From NCBI RefSeq assembly GCF_010365865.1, contig NZ_CP048020.1, positions 1,736,001 through 1,800,000 of the forward strand: DNA of 64,000 nucleotides, in the 5' to 3' direction. The position numbers and the translations under genes were made by a program. Shown here piece by piece: positions 24,450 through 33,937 of this stretch; within the stretch, counting starts at the first letter, position 1, and the number at the start of each line of letters is the position of its first letter. The stretch is from Treponema vincentii (GTDB taxonomy: Bacteria; Spirochaetota; Spirochaetia; Treponematales; Treponemataceae). The notes beneath the pieces were generated by a model. It was not told where the DNA came from and did not search any database. It saw nothing but the letters and a program-made list of their open reading frames with translations.

Positions 24450-24664
24450 TGATCCATCGCCTCAAGTATATCATTGATGATGTATTCCTTATCTTGAGTA
24501 TGCAGTACATCATAATGCGCAACAATATAGTCATAGAGAAAACTGTTCGACTCTGCGAGCGCCGTATAGATATGCTCGGCATCCGTTTTTAAGCGGATAG
24601 CAAGGTTCTCTATACAGAATATCGCAAATTCAAGTTCATCCGCGTTTTTAATTCGATCACTCAT
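24431..24664 (-). CDS. DUF3791-type small protein
   Basis: 77 aa from ATG 24664 (MSDRIKNADELEFAIFCIEN), preceded by AGG; a longer frame begins at 24685 overlapping the ATPase stop. Core ELEFAIFCIENLAIRL and YDVLHTQDKEYIINDILEAM match DUF3791, which regularly accompanies DUF3990. Likely a partner/regulator of the ART-like protein. Confidence 0.72.
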   Translation of the reverse strand: MSDRIKNADELEFAIFCIENLAIRLKTDAEHIYTALAESNSFLYDYIVAHYDVLHTQDKEYIINDILEAMDQCGIKV

Positions 24665-24684
24665 TTGTAACCTATTACCGATCA

Positions 24685-26391
24685 TTACCCATTAGCTATC
24701 TGCCAGTCTCTTATCGTGCGTGCATCTTCGTCAAAAGAACTTCCAATCAGCACAATCTTCTTATCGTCTACCTGATATTTTGCTGCATATTCTTTCTCTT
24801 TTATCTGATTGAGTGCGTCTTCCGCACTGCCGTTACCGGTGAGCTTAAACTCGAAGATGTAAACAGTATCGACAGTAATAACCACGGCGTCCGCAACGCC
24901 AAAACTATACATCCGTGTATAGTTTTGGCTGCGAGTTTCGGCACCGCCGAAACATCGCTGTTGCATGGAACCACCGCCATCCGTGGCAGTTCTGCTATAG
25001 CAGTGCACCTCTGTCTGTACAAACTGTCCCATCAGCGCAAAGACTAAATACACTGCCGTTTGATAGTTTTGTTCCCGCAGCTTCATGTTTTCTTCGGTGA
25101 AGTTATCATACGGTATGCTTGAGATAATCGACTGCATCCGTTCCATAAACTCATCCACATTGCCCTTGCGGATATCTTGTACAAAGCGTCCTACCCATAC
25201 CCCTGTTTGCCCGAACGGTACATCAGAGTATGCCGGTAAAAGATTATGCAAAAAGCCGTACCGTACCTCATCATTCGGAAAACCAAGCCGATACAGCCTC
25301 AGATCGCTGATGTATTCTTTAATCGTCAAATACCCTGCTTGAAACAGAATCGGTAATGTATCTTGTGCAACAGCCCGATACGTTTGTAAGCCTTCTTCAT
25401 CCAACTCAACATTTCCATCCAGGTCGGGAATATAATAGTGTGCTTCTTTGAGGTAATTAACTAAAAATGTCGGAGTTCCCGTGCTGAACCAGTAGCTTTT
25501 AATTTCTTTTTTGACTAATGCACTGAGTACACTATAGGGATTGTACATCCCTTCTCCTGCAGGGTGGAACAAGTAGCCGTCATACCACTGCTTTAAGGCT
25601 GCCAATGCTTCTTGATACGTGAGGTTTTGCTCATCGGCAAGTACCTGTATGTCCGGCTGGAAGTTCGTTTCAAGTTCTGTTTGTGTGATACCACAGAGAC
25701 CGGCATATTGTTTTTCCATCGATATATCGCGGAGATTATTCAAATCGCTGAAAATGCTGATTTTACTGAACTTTGTTACCCCAGTTAAAAAGGCAAAACG
25801 GATATATTGATCACAGGTTTTAATCACGGAGTAAAATGCTTTAAGGGTATTGCGATAGTGTTCGTTCAGTTCTTCATTTACACCCATGGTTTGCAGCAAG
25901 GGTTTATCGTATTCGTCCACGAGGATGACGACTTGCTTACCGGTTTGTTGGCAGGCTCGTGTAATAATACCGGCAAAACGGAGTGCAAAATTTTGTTCGG
26001 ATGGTTCAACCCCATATAGTTTTTCCCATTTGCAGAGATGACTATTCAGATTCATACCGAGCTCATCAGATTCTATATAGTTGCCCGTATTAAAATCCAG
26101 ATACAATACCGGATATGCTTCCCATGCTGCCCGTTGTTCGAACACCGCTTGTTCTTCCTCGGCTTTTTCAAGATACAGGTCTTTAAACAGTTCTTTTTGG
26201 CCAAGAAAATATGCTGCGAGTGTTGAAAGGAAAAGGCTTTTCCCAAACCTGCGCGGGCGGCTGAGAAAATAGACTCGACCGCCGGTTACTAATCGCGCAA
26301 GATACTCTGTTTTGTCTACATAAAGATAGTGGTCTTCTCGTAATACCTTAAAACTCTGTATGCCGACCGGCAGTTTTCGTGAAAAGTTCAT
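24685..26391 (-). CDS. AAA-ATPase-like / PD-(D/E)XK nuclease-like protein with in-frame repeat insertion
   Basis: 568 aa. N-terminal AAA-ATPase_like domain: FLSRPRRFGKSLFLSTLAAY (Walker A-like) and VVILVDEYDKPLL (Walker B). C-terminal PDDEXK_9-like nuclease fold: ADAVVITVDTVYIFEFKLTG (D...ExK) and QIKEKEYAAKY. This widespread pair (DUF1703 group) has no settled function. Between TEVH and ADAVV sits an inserted stretch of about 37 residues (CYSRTATDGGGSMQQRCFGG...YTRMYSFG) encoded exactly by a three-hairpin palindromic repeat at 24899-25002. The reading frame is kept. The DUF3791/3990 genes follow at once. Confidence 0.85.
   Translation of the reverse strand: MNFSRKLPVGIQSFKVLREDHYLYVDKTEYLARLVTGGRVYFLSRPRRFGKSLFLSTLAAYFLGQKELFKDLYLEKAEEEQAVFEQRAAWEAYPVLYLDFNTGNYIESDELGMNLNSHLCKWEKLYGVEPSEQNFALRFAGIITRACQQTGKQVVILVDEYDKPLLQTMGVNEELNEHYRNTLKAFYSVIKTCDQYIRFAFLTGVTKFSKISIFSDLNNLRDISMEKQYAGLCGITQTELETNFQPDIQVLADEQNLTYQEALAALKQWYDGYLFHPAGEGMYNPYSVLSALVKKEIKSYWFSTGTPTFLVNYLKEAHYYIPDLDGNVELDEEGLQTYRAVAQDTLPILFQAGYLTIKEYISDLRLYRLGFPNDEVRYGFLHNLLPAYSDVPFGQTGVWVGRFVQDIRKGNVDEFMERMQSIISSIPYDNFTEENMKLREQNYQTAVYLVFALMGQFVQTEVHCYSRTATDGGGSMQQRCFGGAETRSQNYTRMYSFGVADAVVITVDTVYIFEFKLTGNGSAEDALNQIKEKEYAAKYQVDDKKIVLIGSSFDEDARTIRDWQIANG
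24899..25002. repeat. Three-hairpin palindromic repeat inserted in a coding region
   Basis: Hairpin 1: CCAAAACTATACA / TGTATAGTTTTGG (24899-24928). Hairpin 2: GCGAGTTTCGGC-ACC-GCCGAAACATCGC (24931-24958). Hairpin 3: ACCGCCA/TGGCAGT (24973-24990). A palindrome TGCTATAGCA closes it (24993-25002). Same order and conserved frame as 8810-8901, with stem bases changed on both sides. Confidence 0.8.
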
Positions 26392-26465
26392 ACCGGTATT
26401 ATAGCACGGTTATTGCCGTTCCGCAATTTACTCAGTTTGATACGTTTGTCCTGCCGGCATACTCA

Positions 26466-29400
26466 TCACTTAATCACATACAGCACTCCGCTGCTTCGTC
26501 CGAAGATTTCGTTTTCGTACATACACTCGGCGGTTGCGGGCGGGCAAGGAAATACACCGCGGCGGGCTGCGCGGAACTTAAAGCGTACCGTGGTGCCGCC
26601 TTTGTCCCAACTGTTCCAGAAATACTGAACTTCGTTGTCGTATATCTGCTGCTTACTTGGATCCCGCCAATCAGTCCACGACTCTGCCGTATCTTTTTCC
26701 TCGTAATCGTTTGATGCGGTAGTAACGAAGGCTGCGTCTAAAATTTCCGCGCCTGACGGAATGGGCGCCCGCAGTGCGACAAACGTATAGTCCTTTCCCG
26801 ACGAGAGGCGGATTGCCATTTCGTAGGTTTTGCCGCTTTCGAGGGTGATCATCGAGCTGTTCTCCGAATTCGGTGTTACGATTTTATCTGCGGCGATGTC
26901 GCGGATAGTACAGGAAACGCCGAGTCCTTCGTCGCGCGGTTTCTGGCGTTCCTGCGGCAGTGCATACGCAAGCGAGGCAGTGTAGTAGAGCTGTCCCGTA
27001 CCGGTTTTGGTAAAGCGGAGCGGCAGCAGGGTATCCCGCTTTGCTCCCGACACCGGCTGTTCTTTAAAGGAAAACATTTGGAAAACAGGTTTTGCTGCCG
27101 CTCCTTTGAACGCCGCGGTGAGCAGGTCTCCGCCGGGCAGCGATGCCGCAGCGGTGAGGTCGGTAGCATCAAGCTGCGCATACTGAATATACTCGTACAC
27201 TGCTTCCAGTACGTGAGCGGTAGTTGCCGTATTTTGCCAATAGCCGCCCTTTTGACGCTGGAGCAGGCTGTACAGCACTGCCCGTACCGCATCCTCGCGG
27301 CTATGGTCGGGCGCAGCTTTTACTAAGCTCTGCAGAATAAGCGCTAAGTCGAGGGAAAGATCGTTCCCGTACCAGAATCGGTAGCCCTGCTGCGGCGGCA
27401 CCGCGAGCGATACGCTGCGGGTGGTAAAGCGGCAGGAGTTTATAATCCGTTCCGTGCACTTCGCCGCCTTCGCTGCATCTCCGGCGTGGTTCCGCTGCGT
27501 GTAGGTTAAGCTCAGCAATGCAAGGGCAGCAAGATCATTCGGCTGCGCGGTGTAGTCTTCCAGTTGAGGAATGACACGTGCTTGAACTGCCGTCAAAATG
27601 CTCTCATCAAAACCGGCGTTGTTCATTGCCAGTACAAAGCAGGCGTAGGCTTGTAAGTACGGCGAGAGTGTTTTCCTCTTTGCAAGCAGCTGCGAGCGAA
27701 TATAGTCGGTCAGTTTTTTTGTATTGACGGCAATATCATCTTGGCTGTATCCGCGCTGCTGTGCGGCGGCGCAGATATGCGCAATTCGTAAACTGACATA
27801 AAAGTCCGTGTACCAGCCGCCCGGCCAGTAGGGAAAGCCGCCTTCGGACGTTTGTTCCCGCGCCCATGCCGCCATCGTTTTTTTGACCGTGTGCCGGACA
27901 TTCGGCACCTTACTTTTAAGCGAGAATACGTCGATGTAGTTTTCAAACAGGACGAGCGGTAGAATGCGGGCAGACTGCTGTTCCATGCAGAGGAACGGAT
28001 AGTCGAATACGTAATCAATAGCTGATGACAGCGCGCCGAGTCCGCTTGAATCCAGCGTCAGACTGAGCGAGCCGGTATTTTCATCTGCCATAGACGGAAT
28101 GATCAGCCCCTCGGCTGCTTCGTTTTCATCTTTTGCGATAGCGCCGGTTGAAGTTACGGTTTCAAAGACAAAGGGTCGTTCGATAACGAGCGGCTGAATC
28201 AGTTTTTCTTGGAGCGCATCGGAAGAAACGGTAAACACCGCCTCTACCGTGCCCGCCTTTACCGCTGCAATGTCAAAGTAGACCGCCGCCTGCTGTCCGC
28301 CTGCAACGGTAACCGTATGCGTTGTCTCCCCGTCGATAAAGGCGGCTCCGCGGTGCGGTATGCCGACTGTAGAGGCATCCTGCCCCTGTCCATTTTTTTG
28401 ACCGGCGGCATTTCCCGCGCTGCCTTGCTGACCGCCTTGTGCATCGGCAGCGGAATCATCCTGCGAGCCGGGTTCACGGACAGAGGCGCGTATCGTAATG
28501 CTATGAGCGCGGGTATCCACATTGGAAATGAGGACGCCGCATTCTGTCGTATCCCGTTCGCGGAGGCGGCGGGGCATAACCGGCAGAATGTTGACGGTGT
28601 TCTGCACGGTAATCTCTTCTTCGTGCAGGGCAAAAAGGTCGGTATGTGCTCCGACGGCGGTAAGCCGGTAGCTGGTCAGCGTATCCGGTAGCTTAAAGGT
28701 TGCCGTTACCTTACCGTTTGAATCCGTCTTTAAGATAGGAATGAACACCGCGGTCGGGTTAAAGTTGCTGCGTTCCGCTTCATCATCCCCTTTCCCGCCG
28801 TCCGAATCGCCGCCTGCAAGGGTTTTCGCTTCTTCCATAACGGGATCCATCAGCCACGCGCGGGAATCTCCGCCAATGACACCGAGCTGGAAATTGCCGG
28901 GATTATAGAAGAAGTCGAGCGGATTGGGCACGTGATAATCTATTAAATCGAGGACGCCACGGTCTACGGCAAGCAGGGTGAGTTCCGCATTGGCCAAAGG
29001 CTTACCGCCTCTTGTCGCCGTCAGTGTAACGGTTGCTTCCCCTCCGGGCTTGTACACGGACTTATCCGCGGCGAGTTCGACGGAGAATGCTTTGACGCGG
29101 GCATTTACAAAGATCGGCGTCATACCGAAAATGCCTTTCGGCTTATCAAGGTCAAGTTCACCGTGCTTGTGCTGCGGCTCCTTTGTCCGTACTGAATAGG
29201 ACGACACCGCGACATACACCACGGGAATATAGTTGCTTGCGACGGGAATTTCCAAAACCTGCGTATTTCCGTCGAGTTCGCGGATTTCTTCCGTAAAAAT
29301 ACCTTCGCGCTCTACCGTGATGAGGTATCTTCCCGCAGGGAGCGGGCTTTGCATCAAAATGCGGGCGGTGTCACCGGGGTTGTACAGCGATTGGTCGGGT

Positions 29401-32400
29401 GTTAGGCGCACGGCATCTTCATAATCGCGATCCCAAAAGCTCGCGCCCGATCCGGTAACATAGAAGCGGTAATCGGTTTTGAACGTGCGCCCTGCGGTAT
29501 CGGTTCCGCTCATACTCAGAATATATGAACCGGCATTTTTCGGCGTTACCTGCACCGTTCCCTTTGCAGCGGGTTTCACGGTTGCCGTATGCTCGGTGAT
29601 GTTTTCTTTTTCGTAGTTTGAGTAAATGCTGCCGCCCGAACCGCGTTCCTGCACGAGCTTCCAGTTTTCCCTGATCAGCTCAACGGTAAAATCTCCCGCG
29701 GCCGGTTTGGTGTCGCCAAGCGGATTGCCGTCGGGGGAGGCGAGGATGAACGGGAAGGTGAGCTTTTGTCCCTTTTGCGCAAAGCCGGTAAGGTTTTCAG
29801 GCCGTGCAAGCCCGATGTAGAGCGCTGCCGGATGCACCATAACGGTATTCCGTGCGGAAATTTGCTGATTGCTGATGTCGGTTATCGAAACCTCGGTACT
29901 GTAGCGATAGGGGAGACCGATAATGCCTTCCGAAGCCGCCGCTTGGCAGGAAAGTTCCGCCGTACCCGTGTTCGACAGTTTTCCGGAAAACGATGCAACA
30001 TGATCGATACCATAGCCCGATACTCCGAACCGATAGTCCTTTAATGCCGCATGGTGAGGGCTGAAAGAGGCGCCTTGCCGCATCCAACTTCCGCTGTATG
30101 CAGCCTTGCCAAGCCCCCCGCCCGAAAGGTACGAGGCGGATACCGCCGCTTTGATGGTATCTCCCATAATGACCGGCTGTTGCGGCATAGTTACTTCCGC
30201 CTGAAATTTCAGCTTTTCAAAATACGCAACGGTGATGGGGCATTCCTGTGCTTCGTTGTTGTTATCGTCGTCAGCCCGCCGGTAGGTCAGGCTGTAGGAG
30301 CCGGGCGCTAAATCTTCCGGTAAGTCGAATGCTCCCCAAAAGCTCCCCGAATCGGTACAGGTACCTTCCTGTTCTGCAACGTCTACCTCATCTCCTTCCG
30401 ATGAATAACCCGATAACGTAACGGTGTACTGCCCCTCGTACGGCGCGAAGGTATTGAATGTTTGTGTGCGGTCGATACCTCTGAACGAGACCGTTTCTCC
30501 GGGTTTATACAGCCCTCTGTCTGAAAAAAGGAACGTCCTCTGATGTGTTTCAGCAACTTCCGACGGATAGTACGCTGCAGGAACATCGAAGCGCCACGGG
30601 CTGTGGGTATGCGGATAGAAAACAGCTTTATCCCCGTCTTTTTCTACAAATACGGCAGCATAATTCCCTGCATTGCGGAAAAAGCGGATACTTTTGCTTC
30701 CGTAGGGAAGGACGGCAATTCCTTCTTTATCGGTGGTGCCGGAGGCAAAGGGATTTTGTGCACCTTCTTCGGGGCTGACCGCTTCATTCTTATCGGTTTC
30801 CGCGTCGTATAGGTATACCGAAGCACCTTCAACGGGTTCCCCTGTCGAGAGCTTAGAAACCAGCACGACGGTTTTATTGAGTGCGGAACGGACGGTAATG
30901 CCGAGGTCCGTTACCTGCACGGTCGAGGTTTGGCGGTTGACGCGCGGCTTTTTATCTCGCTGAGAATAGGGCGGCAACGTTACTTCCGAATCGATACAGA
31001 CAAAACCCTTGCCGTTTTCAAGGTAGGGGTCAAGGTCGGCGAGTTCAAACAGCCGTTTATTCCGTATGGAAGCATCTAAGGTCTTTGCCTTTGAACGGTC
31101 GTATGCCTCTCCCCATGAGTCCAGATCAAGCGGGTTGTCGGTTTTTGCGATTGCATAGCTCGACGGGGAAAGAATATTTTGATATTCAAACAGATATTTA
31201 TGCGGATACGCTGCTTCCAACATCAGATGTCCCGTATCGGTATATTGCACAAAACTCGGTGCATCGGGAACGGTAACCGTATAGAATACAGCGGAGGCAA
31301 GAGCTCTGCCGTAGGTGTCCTTTATGCCGTTTTGTACGGTAACGGTGTATGTTTCTTGGGGTGCGACCGGCAAGCCGTGAATCAGCACGGTTGAATAGTA
31401 CGATGTTGCATTGTGCACTTCGATGTTTTTTTCACCGAATGTAAGCGCCGGTTTTATGGAAATATTGTTGAGTACGGTCTTTTTATCCACCGGATGGGAG
31501 AATCGGAGTGCTATCGGGTTTGTATAGCCGTAGTCGCTATGATAAACCGATGCGCCTTTACAGGTAAACGGCTTGAGCGTATGGTATTGCGCTGTGGTGA
31601 GTGAGCCGTCCGGACGCTTTGCCGCTACGGTAACCGTTGCATTAAAGGGGATTTTTCCGTTGATATTCACCAATACGTTAAAGTCGTTTTCTCCTTCGAT
31701 GCGGCTAACGGTAGCACGGTATGGAACTGCTTGTTTCCCTGCTTCCTGTACCGATACGGAAAGAATCGATTGCAGTTCGGCAGGCTGTACCGGATAATTG
31801 AAGCGGAGCTGTACATCGTTTGCCGCTTCCGGAATCAGGTTGTCGGTGTTGATGGGTATCCACCGGTCGGAGTTTTTCCGCAGCATATAGCCGGGCTGAG
31901 AATAGGTGATTCGGAGCACTTCGCTGGTAACGGTGAACTGCTTTTTCCCTTCTATTTGTTTTCCGTTGAGCGCCCGTACGCTGTCTTTAACGGTTATCGT
32001 GTATTGTTGACCGGGTTTAAGGCTTTCTTCAGGTTCAAAAGCAAGGTACCGCGAGCCGTACCAGCGGAATATGCCTTTTACGGCTGGACTAATCGATAGG
32101 TATGGAGACTCCGTTTCCGGTTTGCCGAGGGCGCCGATTGCCTTAACCGGCAGCGAGAACACGACATAAAAGGACGGCGAGGTTACCGCCGCGGGAATCT
32201 TGCCTTTCGGTCCCCAATCGGCAACCGTGAGCGCTCCGCTCTGCGGGAGATCGATGGTTTCCGCTACGCCTTTGGTTTGCTCGCCGGTCTCTGCCGTCAA
32301 TTGAGGCGTATAGGAGGTTTTGTATGCGGTAAGTGCCCGTACTCCGGGAATAACCGAGACATCTTTTGCCGATGATTGCGGCGCGGGCGCTTTAAACGCC

Positions 32401-32627
32401 GGTATCTTGGAGTTCTGTTCGGGTTCGGGCGTTTCTATCGCATACTGCGGTAAAAACTGCTTTTCAAAGTCCGAAATATTCGGATCATTGTACTTGCGCT
32501 GCGTCTGTTCTTGCAGCTTTGCGATATACGCTTTTTGATTCGCATCGCCCGAACTTGAACCTTTGCCGCAGCCGGCGATAAGGGCTGCCAGGGTTATAAT
32601 CATTAAAACAATACCGGATTTTCTCAT
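26466..32627 (-). CDS. Alpha-2-macroglobulin family lipoprotein
   Basis: 2053 aa, larger than E. coli YfhM (~1650). Lipobox ALIAGC (Cys about residue 20) predicts a periplasmic lipoprotein. Macroglobulin beta domains follow; the bait/A2M region contains GVLDLIDYHVPNPLDFFYN and LPDTLTSYRLTAVG. The thioester site reads YPFLCMEQQSAR near residue 1547, a CxEQ motif, so covalent trapping of proteases appears possible. Two low-complexity Gly/Gln/Asp/Ser linkers (SDGGKGDDEAE; AQGGQQGSAGNAAGQKNG) are unusual. Bacterial A2Ms guard the periplasm and usually pair with PbpC, here present at 58174. Confidence 0.93.
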   Translation of the reverse strand: MRKSGIVLMIITLAALIAGCGKGSSSGDANQKAYIAKLQEQTQRKYNDPNISDFEKQFLPQYAIETPEPEQNSKIPAFKAPAPQSSAKDVSVIPGVRALTAYKTSYTPQLTAETGEQTKGVAETIDLPQSGALTVADWGPKGKIPAAVTSPSFYVVFSLPVKAIGALGKPETESPYLSISPAVKGIFRWYGSRYLAFEPEESLKPGQQYTITVKDSVRALNGKQIEGKKQFTVTSEVLRITYSQPGYMLRKNSDRWIPINTDNLIPEAANDVQLRFNYPVQPAELQSILSVSVQEAGKQAVPYRATVSRIEGENDFNVLVNINGKIPFNATVTVAAKRPDGSLTTAQYHTLKPFTCKGASVYHSDYGYTNPIALRFSHPVDKKTVLNNISIKPALTFGEKNIEVHNATSYYSTVLIHGLPVAPQETYTVTVQNGIKDTYGRALASAVFYTVTVPDAPSFVQYTDTGHLMLEAAYPHKYLFEYQNILSPSSYAIAKTDNPLDLDSWGEAYDRSKAKTLDASIRNKRLFELADLDPYLENGKGFVCIDSEVTLPPYSQRDKKPRVNRQTSTVQVTDLGITVRSALNKTVVLVSKLSTGEPVEGASVYLYDAETDKNEAVSPEEGAQNPFASGTTDKEGIAVLPYGSKSIRFFRNAGNYAAVFVEKDGDKAVFYPHTHSPWRFDVPAAYYPSEVAETHQRTFLFSDRGLYKPGETVSFRGIDRTQTFNTFAPYEGQYTVTLSGYSSEGDEVDVAEQEGTCTDSGSFWGAFDLPEDLAPGSYSLTYRRADDDNNNEAQECPITVAYFEKLKFQAEVTMPQQPVIMGDTIKAAVSASYLSGGGLGKAAYSGSWMRQGASFSPHHAALKDYRFGVSGYGIDHVASFSGKLSNTGTAELSCQAAASEGIIGLPYRYSTEVSITDISNQQISARNTVMVHPAALYIGLARPENLTGFAQKGQKLTFPFILASPDGNPLGDTKPAAGDFTVELIRENWKLVQERGSGGSIYSNYEKENITEHTATVKPAAKGTVQVTPKNAGSYILSMSGTDTAGRTFKTDYRFYVTGSGASFWDRDYEDAVRLTPDQSLYNPGDTARILMQSPLPAGRYLITVEREGIFTEEIRELDGNTQVLEIPVASNYIPVVYVAVSSYSVRTKEPQHKHGELDLDKPKGIFGMTPIFVNARVKAFSVELAADKSVYKPGGEATVTLTATRGGKPLANAELTLLAVDRGVLDLIDYHVPNPLDFFYNPGNFQLGVIGGDSRAWLMDPVMEEAKTLAGGDSDGGKGDDEAERSNFNPTAVFIPILKTDSNGKVTATFKLPDTLTSYRLTAVGAHTDLFALHEEEITVQNTVNILPVMPRRLRERDTTECGVLISNVDTRAHSITIRASVREPGSQDDSAADAQGGQQGSAGNAAGQKNGQGQDASTVGIPHRGAAFIDGETTHTVTVAGGQQAAVYFDIAAVKAGTVEAVFTVSSDALQEKLIQPLVIERPFVFETVTSTGAIAKDENEAAEGLIIPSMADENTGSLSLTLDSSGLGALSSAIDYVFDYPFLCMEQQSARILPLVLFENYIDVFSLKSKVPNVRHTVKKTMAAWAREQTSEGGFPYWPGGWYTDFYVSLRIAHICAAAQQRGYSQDDIAVNTKKLTDYIRSQLLAKRKTLSPYLQAYACFVLAMNNAGFDESILTAVQARVIPQLEDYTAQPNDLAALALLSLTYTQRNHAGDAAKAAKCTERIINSCRFTTRSVSLAVPPQQGYRFWYGNDLSLDLALILQSLVKAAPDHSREDAVRAVLYSLLQRQKGGYWQNTATTAHVLEAVYEYIQYAQLDATDLTAAASLPGGDLLTAAFKGAAAKPVFQMFSFKEQPVSGAKRDTLLPLRFTKTGTGQLYYTASLAYALPQERQKPRDEGLGVSCTIRDIAADKIVTPNSENSSMITLESGKTYEMAIRLSSGKDYTFVALRAPIPSGAEILDAAFVTTASNDYEEKDTAESWTDWRDPSKQQIYDNEVQYFWNSWDKGGTTVRFKFRAARRGVFPCPPATAECMYENEIFGRSSGVLYVIK

Positions 32628-32655
32628 TATTGGGCTCCATCAACTAATAACAGCT

Positions 32656-32690
32656 GGAGCATCTAAAAACTCACGGGCTATAGATGCTCC
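32656..32690. terminator. Hairpin between tRNA-Arg and the A2M gene
   Basis: 10-bp stem GGAGCATCTA/TAGATGCTCC; on the minus strand a run of T lies inside the second half of the loop. Same hairpin family as those at 12652 and 44941. Confidence 0.4.
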
Positions 32691-32855
32691 TAATAGTATA
32701 CAAGAGCGACGCTGAATATACAACATGATATTTCAGGACTAGATCAAAGAAAATTTCGTACAAAAGAAAATTTTGAGTTGATTATTTGTGCAGATGAAAG
32801 GTAAAAAAGATAATATGAAGTATCTTTGCTATCGGAAGCCGGCGGGATGATAAGA

Positions 32856-32929
32856 TGAGACCGGCGGGATTCGAACCCGCCACCTACTGCTTAGAAGGCA
32901 GTTGCTCTATCCAAATGAGCTACGATCTC
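32856..32929 (-). tRNA. tRNA-Arg (anticodon TCT)
   Basis: 74-nt cloverleaf on the minus strand: acceptor GAGATCG/CGGTCTC, D stem GCTC/GAGC, anticodon stem ACTGC/GCAGT with loop CTTCTAA (anticodon TCT), T stem GCGGG/CCCGC with TTCGAAT loop. No CCA encoded. Reads AGA codons. Confidence 0.95.
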
Positions 32930-32998
32930 TTGAACTCGCAGTGTTCACTGCAAATATGCTATATGTATACAATAGGAGTGAAAAAAAGTCAAGGTTTA

Positions 32999-33132
32999 TT
33001 TTCAGCCGCTAAAATAGCGCGGCTGAAAAACGCTACAAGTTTGCTTACGCAAACATCGCTTATTGACGTGTGCGCTATCGCGCACGAATTCAACGGTCTC
33101 AAAAATTGATATTTTGTTCGACTGTTGAATTT
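32999..33132. repeat. Palindromic repeat cluster between tRNA-Arg and tlpA
   Basis: Hairpins TTTTCAGCCGC/GCGGCTGAAAA (32999-33029), AGTTTGC-TTAC-GCAAACATCGC (33038-33059), GTGCGC-TATC-GCGCAC (33070-33085), then AATTCAACGGTC/GACTGTTGAATT (33087-33132, one mismatch). The middle hairpin keeps the AAACATCGC frame of the other copies. The remaining 33133-33260 shows no gene. Confidence 0.65.
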
Positions 33133-33260
33133 TAAGGAACCTATCGTGCAAACGCATCAAACTGTTTCTAGTAGTCCCAATTATTTTACACTTTTGCTCT
33201 ACTCTACCTAATGCATTTGCCCTGCTACTAAATTATTTAATTAAAAATCATTCCGAATAT

Positions 33261-33289
33261 TTGACTTCCTGTCGGAAATATACTATTTT
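33261..33289 (+). promoter_or_regulatory. Promoter of tlpA, leaderless arrangement
   Basis: TTGACT (33261-33266), 17-bp spacer, TATTTT (33284-33289), then 6 nt to the ATG at 33296; no Shine-Dalgarno is seen. Confidence 0.45.
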
Positions 33290-33295
33290 GTTTGC

Positions 33296-33937
33296 ATGAA
33301 AATCAGAATAGTATCTTTATGTTTCGTTTTTAACCTTTTTGTGCTCGGTTGTTCCGCTAAACAAGCGCAGACTGCCAACCCGGCAGCAACACCGAATTCG
33401 GGAGTACAGCCAACTGCTACCGCTTCTACGACAATGCAGACTTCTGCCGATCGACAAACCAATGCTGATCCGGTCGCAGCGCTGAGTTCGCTCGGGTTTT
33501 ACGTTTACGACACACCGATTGATCTGCCTATAACCGCACCGATACCTGCACTTGCAGGCGATCCTATCAAAGTGGACGATTTTACCGGTAAAATCACACT
33601 CCTCAATTTTTGGGCGACGTGGTGCCCGCCGTGCCGTGCGGAAATGCCCTCCATCGAGCGCTTATATAAGCAGATGGACGGTACAAATTTCCGAATTATT
33701 GCTGTCAATGCCGGTGAGCATCGTTCGCAAGTCACATCTTTTATCGAAAAAAATAAATATACATTCCCCATCTATTTGGATGAATCAAACCAGTTATCGT
33801 CCATATTTGCTGCGCGCGGACTTCCGTCGACCTACCTCGTTAATAAAGAGGGAAAGGTTATTGCCGCACGTATCGGAGCGATGGAGTATGACCAAGCAGA
33901 ATTGATAAAACTGCTTAAGGAATTAGCCGATGGGTAG
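33296..33937 (+). CDS. TlpA/ResA-like thioredoxin lipoprotein
   Basis: 213 aa. Lipobox LGCS (Cys about residue 19), an Ala/Thr/Pro-rich spacer, then a thioredoxin-fold domain with the redox motif NFWATWCPPCRAEMPSIE and the cis-proline region RGLPSTYLVNKEG. Expected to reduce disulphides in the periplasm, receiving electrons from the adjacent CcdA. The two genes overlap by 8 bp, confirming a functional pair. Confidence 0.92.
   Translation: MKIRIVSLCFVFNLFVLGCSAKQAQTANPAATPNSGVQPTATASTTMQTSADRQTNADPVAALSSLGFYVYDTPIDLPITAPIPALAGDPIKVDDFTGKITLLNFWATWCPPCRAEMPSIERLYKQMDGTNFRIIAVNAGEHRSQVTSFIEKNKYTFPIYLDESNQLSSIFAARGLPSTYLVNKEGKVIAARIGAMEYDQAELIKLLKELADG

Noticed and set aside
28209-28691. 160-codon plus-strand ORF inside the alpha-2-macroglobulin gene
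   Set aside because: Antisense shadow in a GC-biased region; no start signal and no family.
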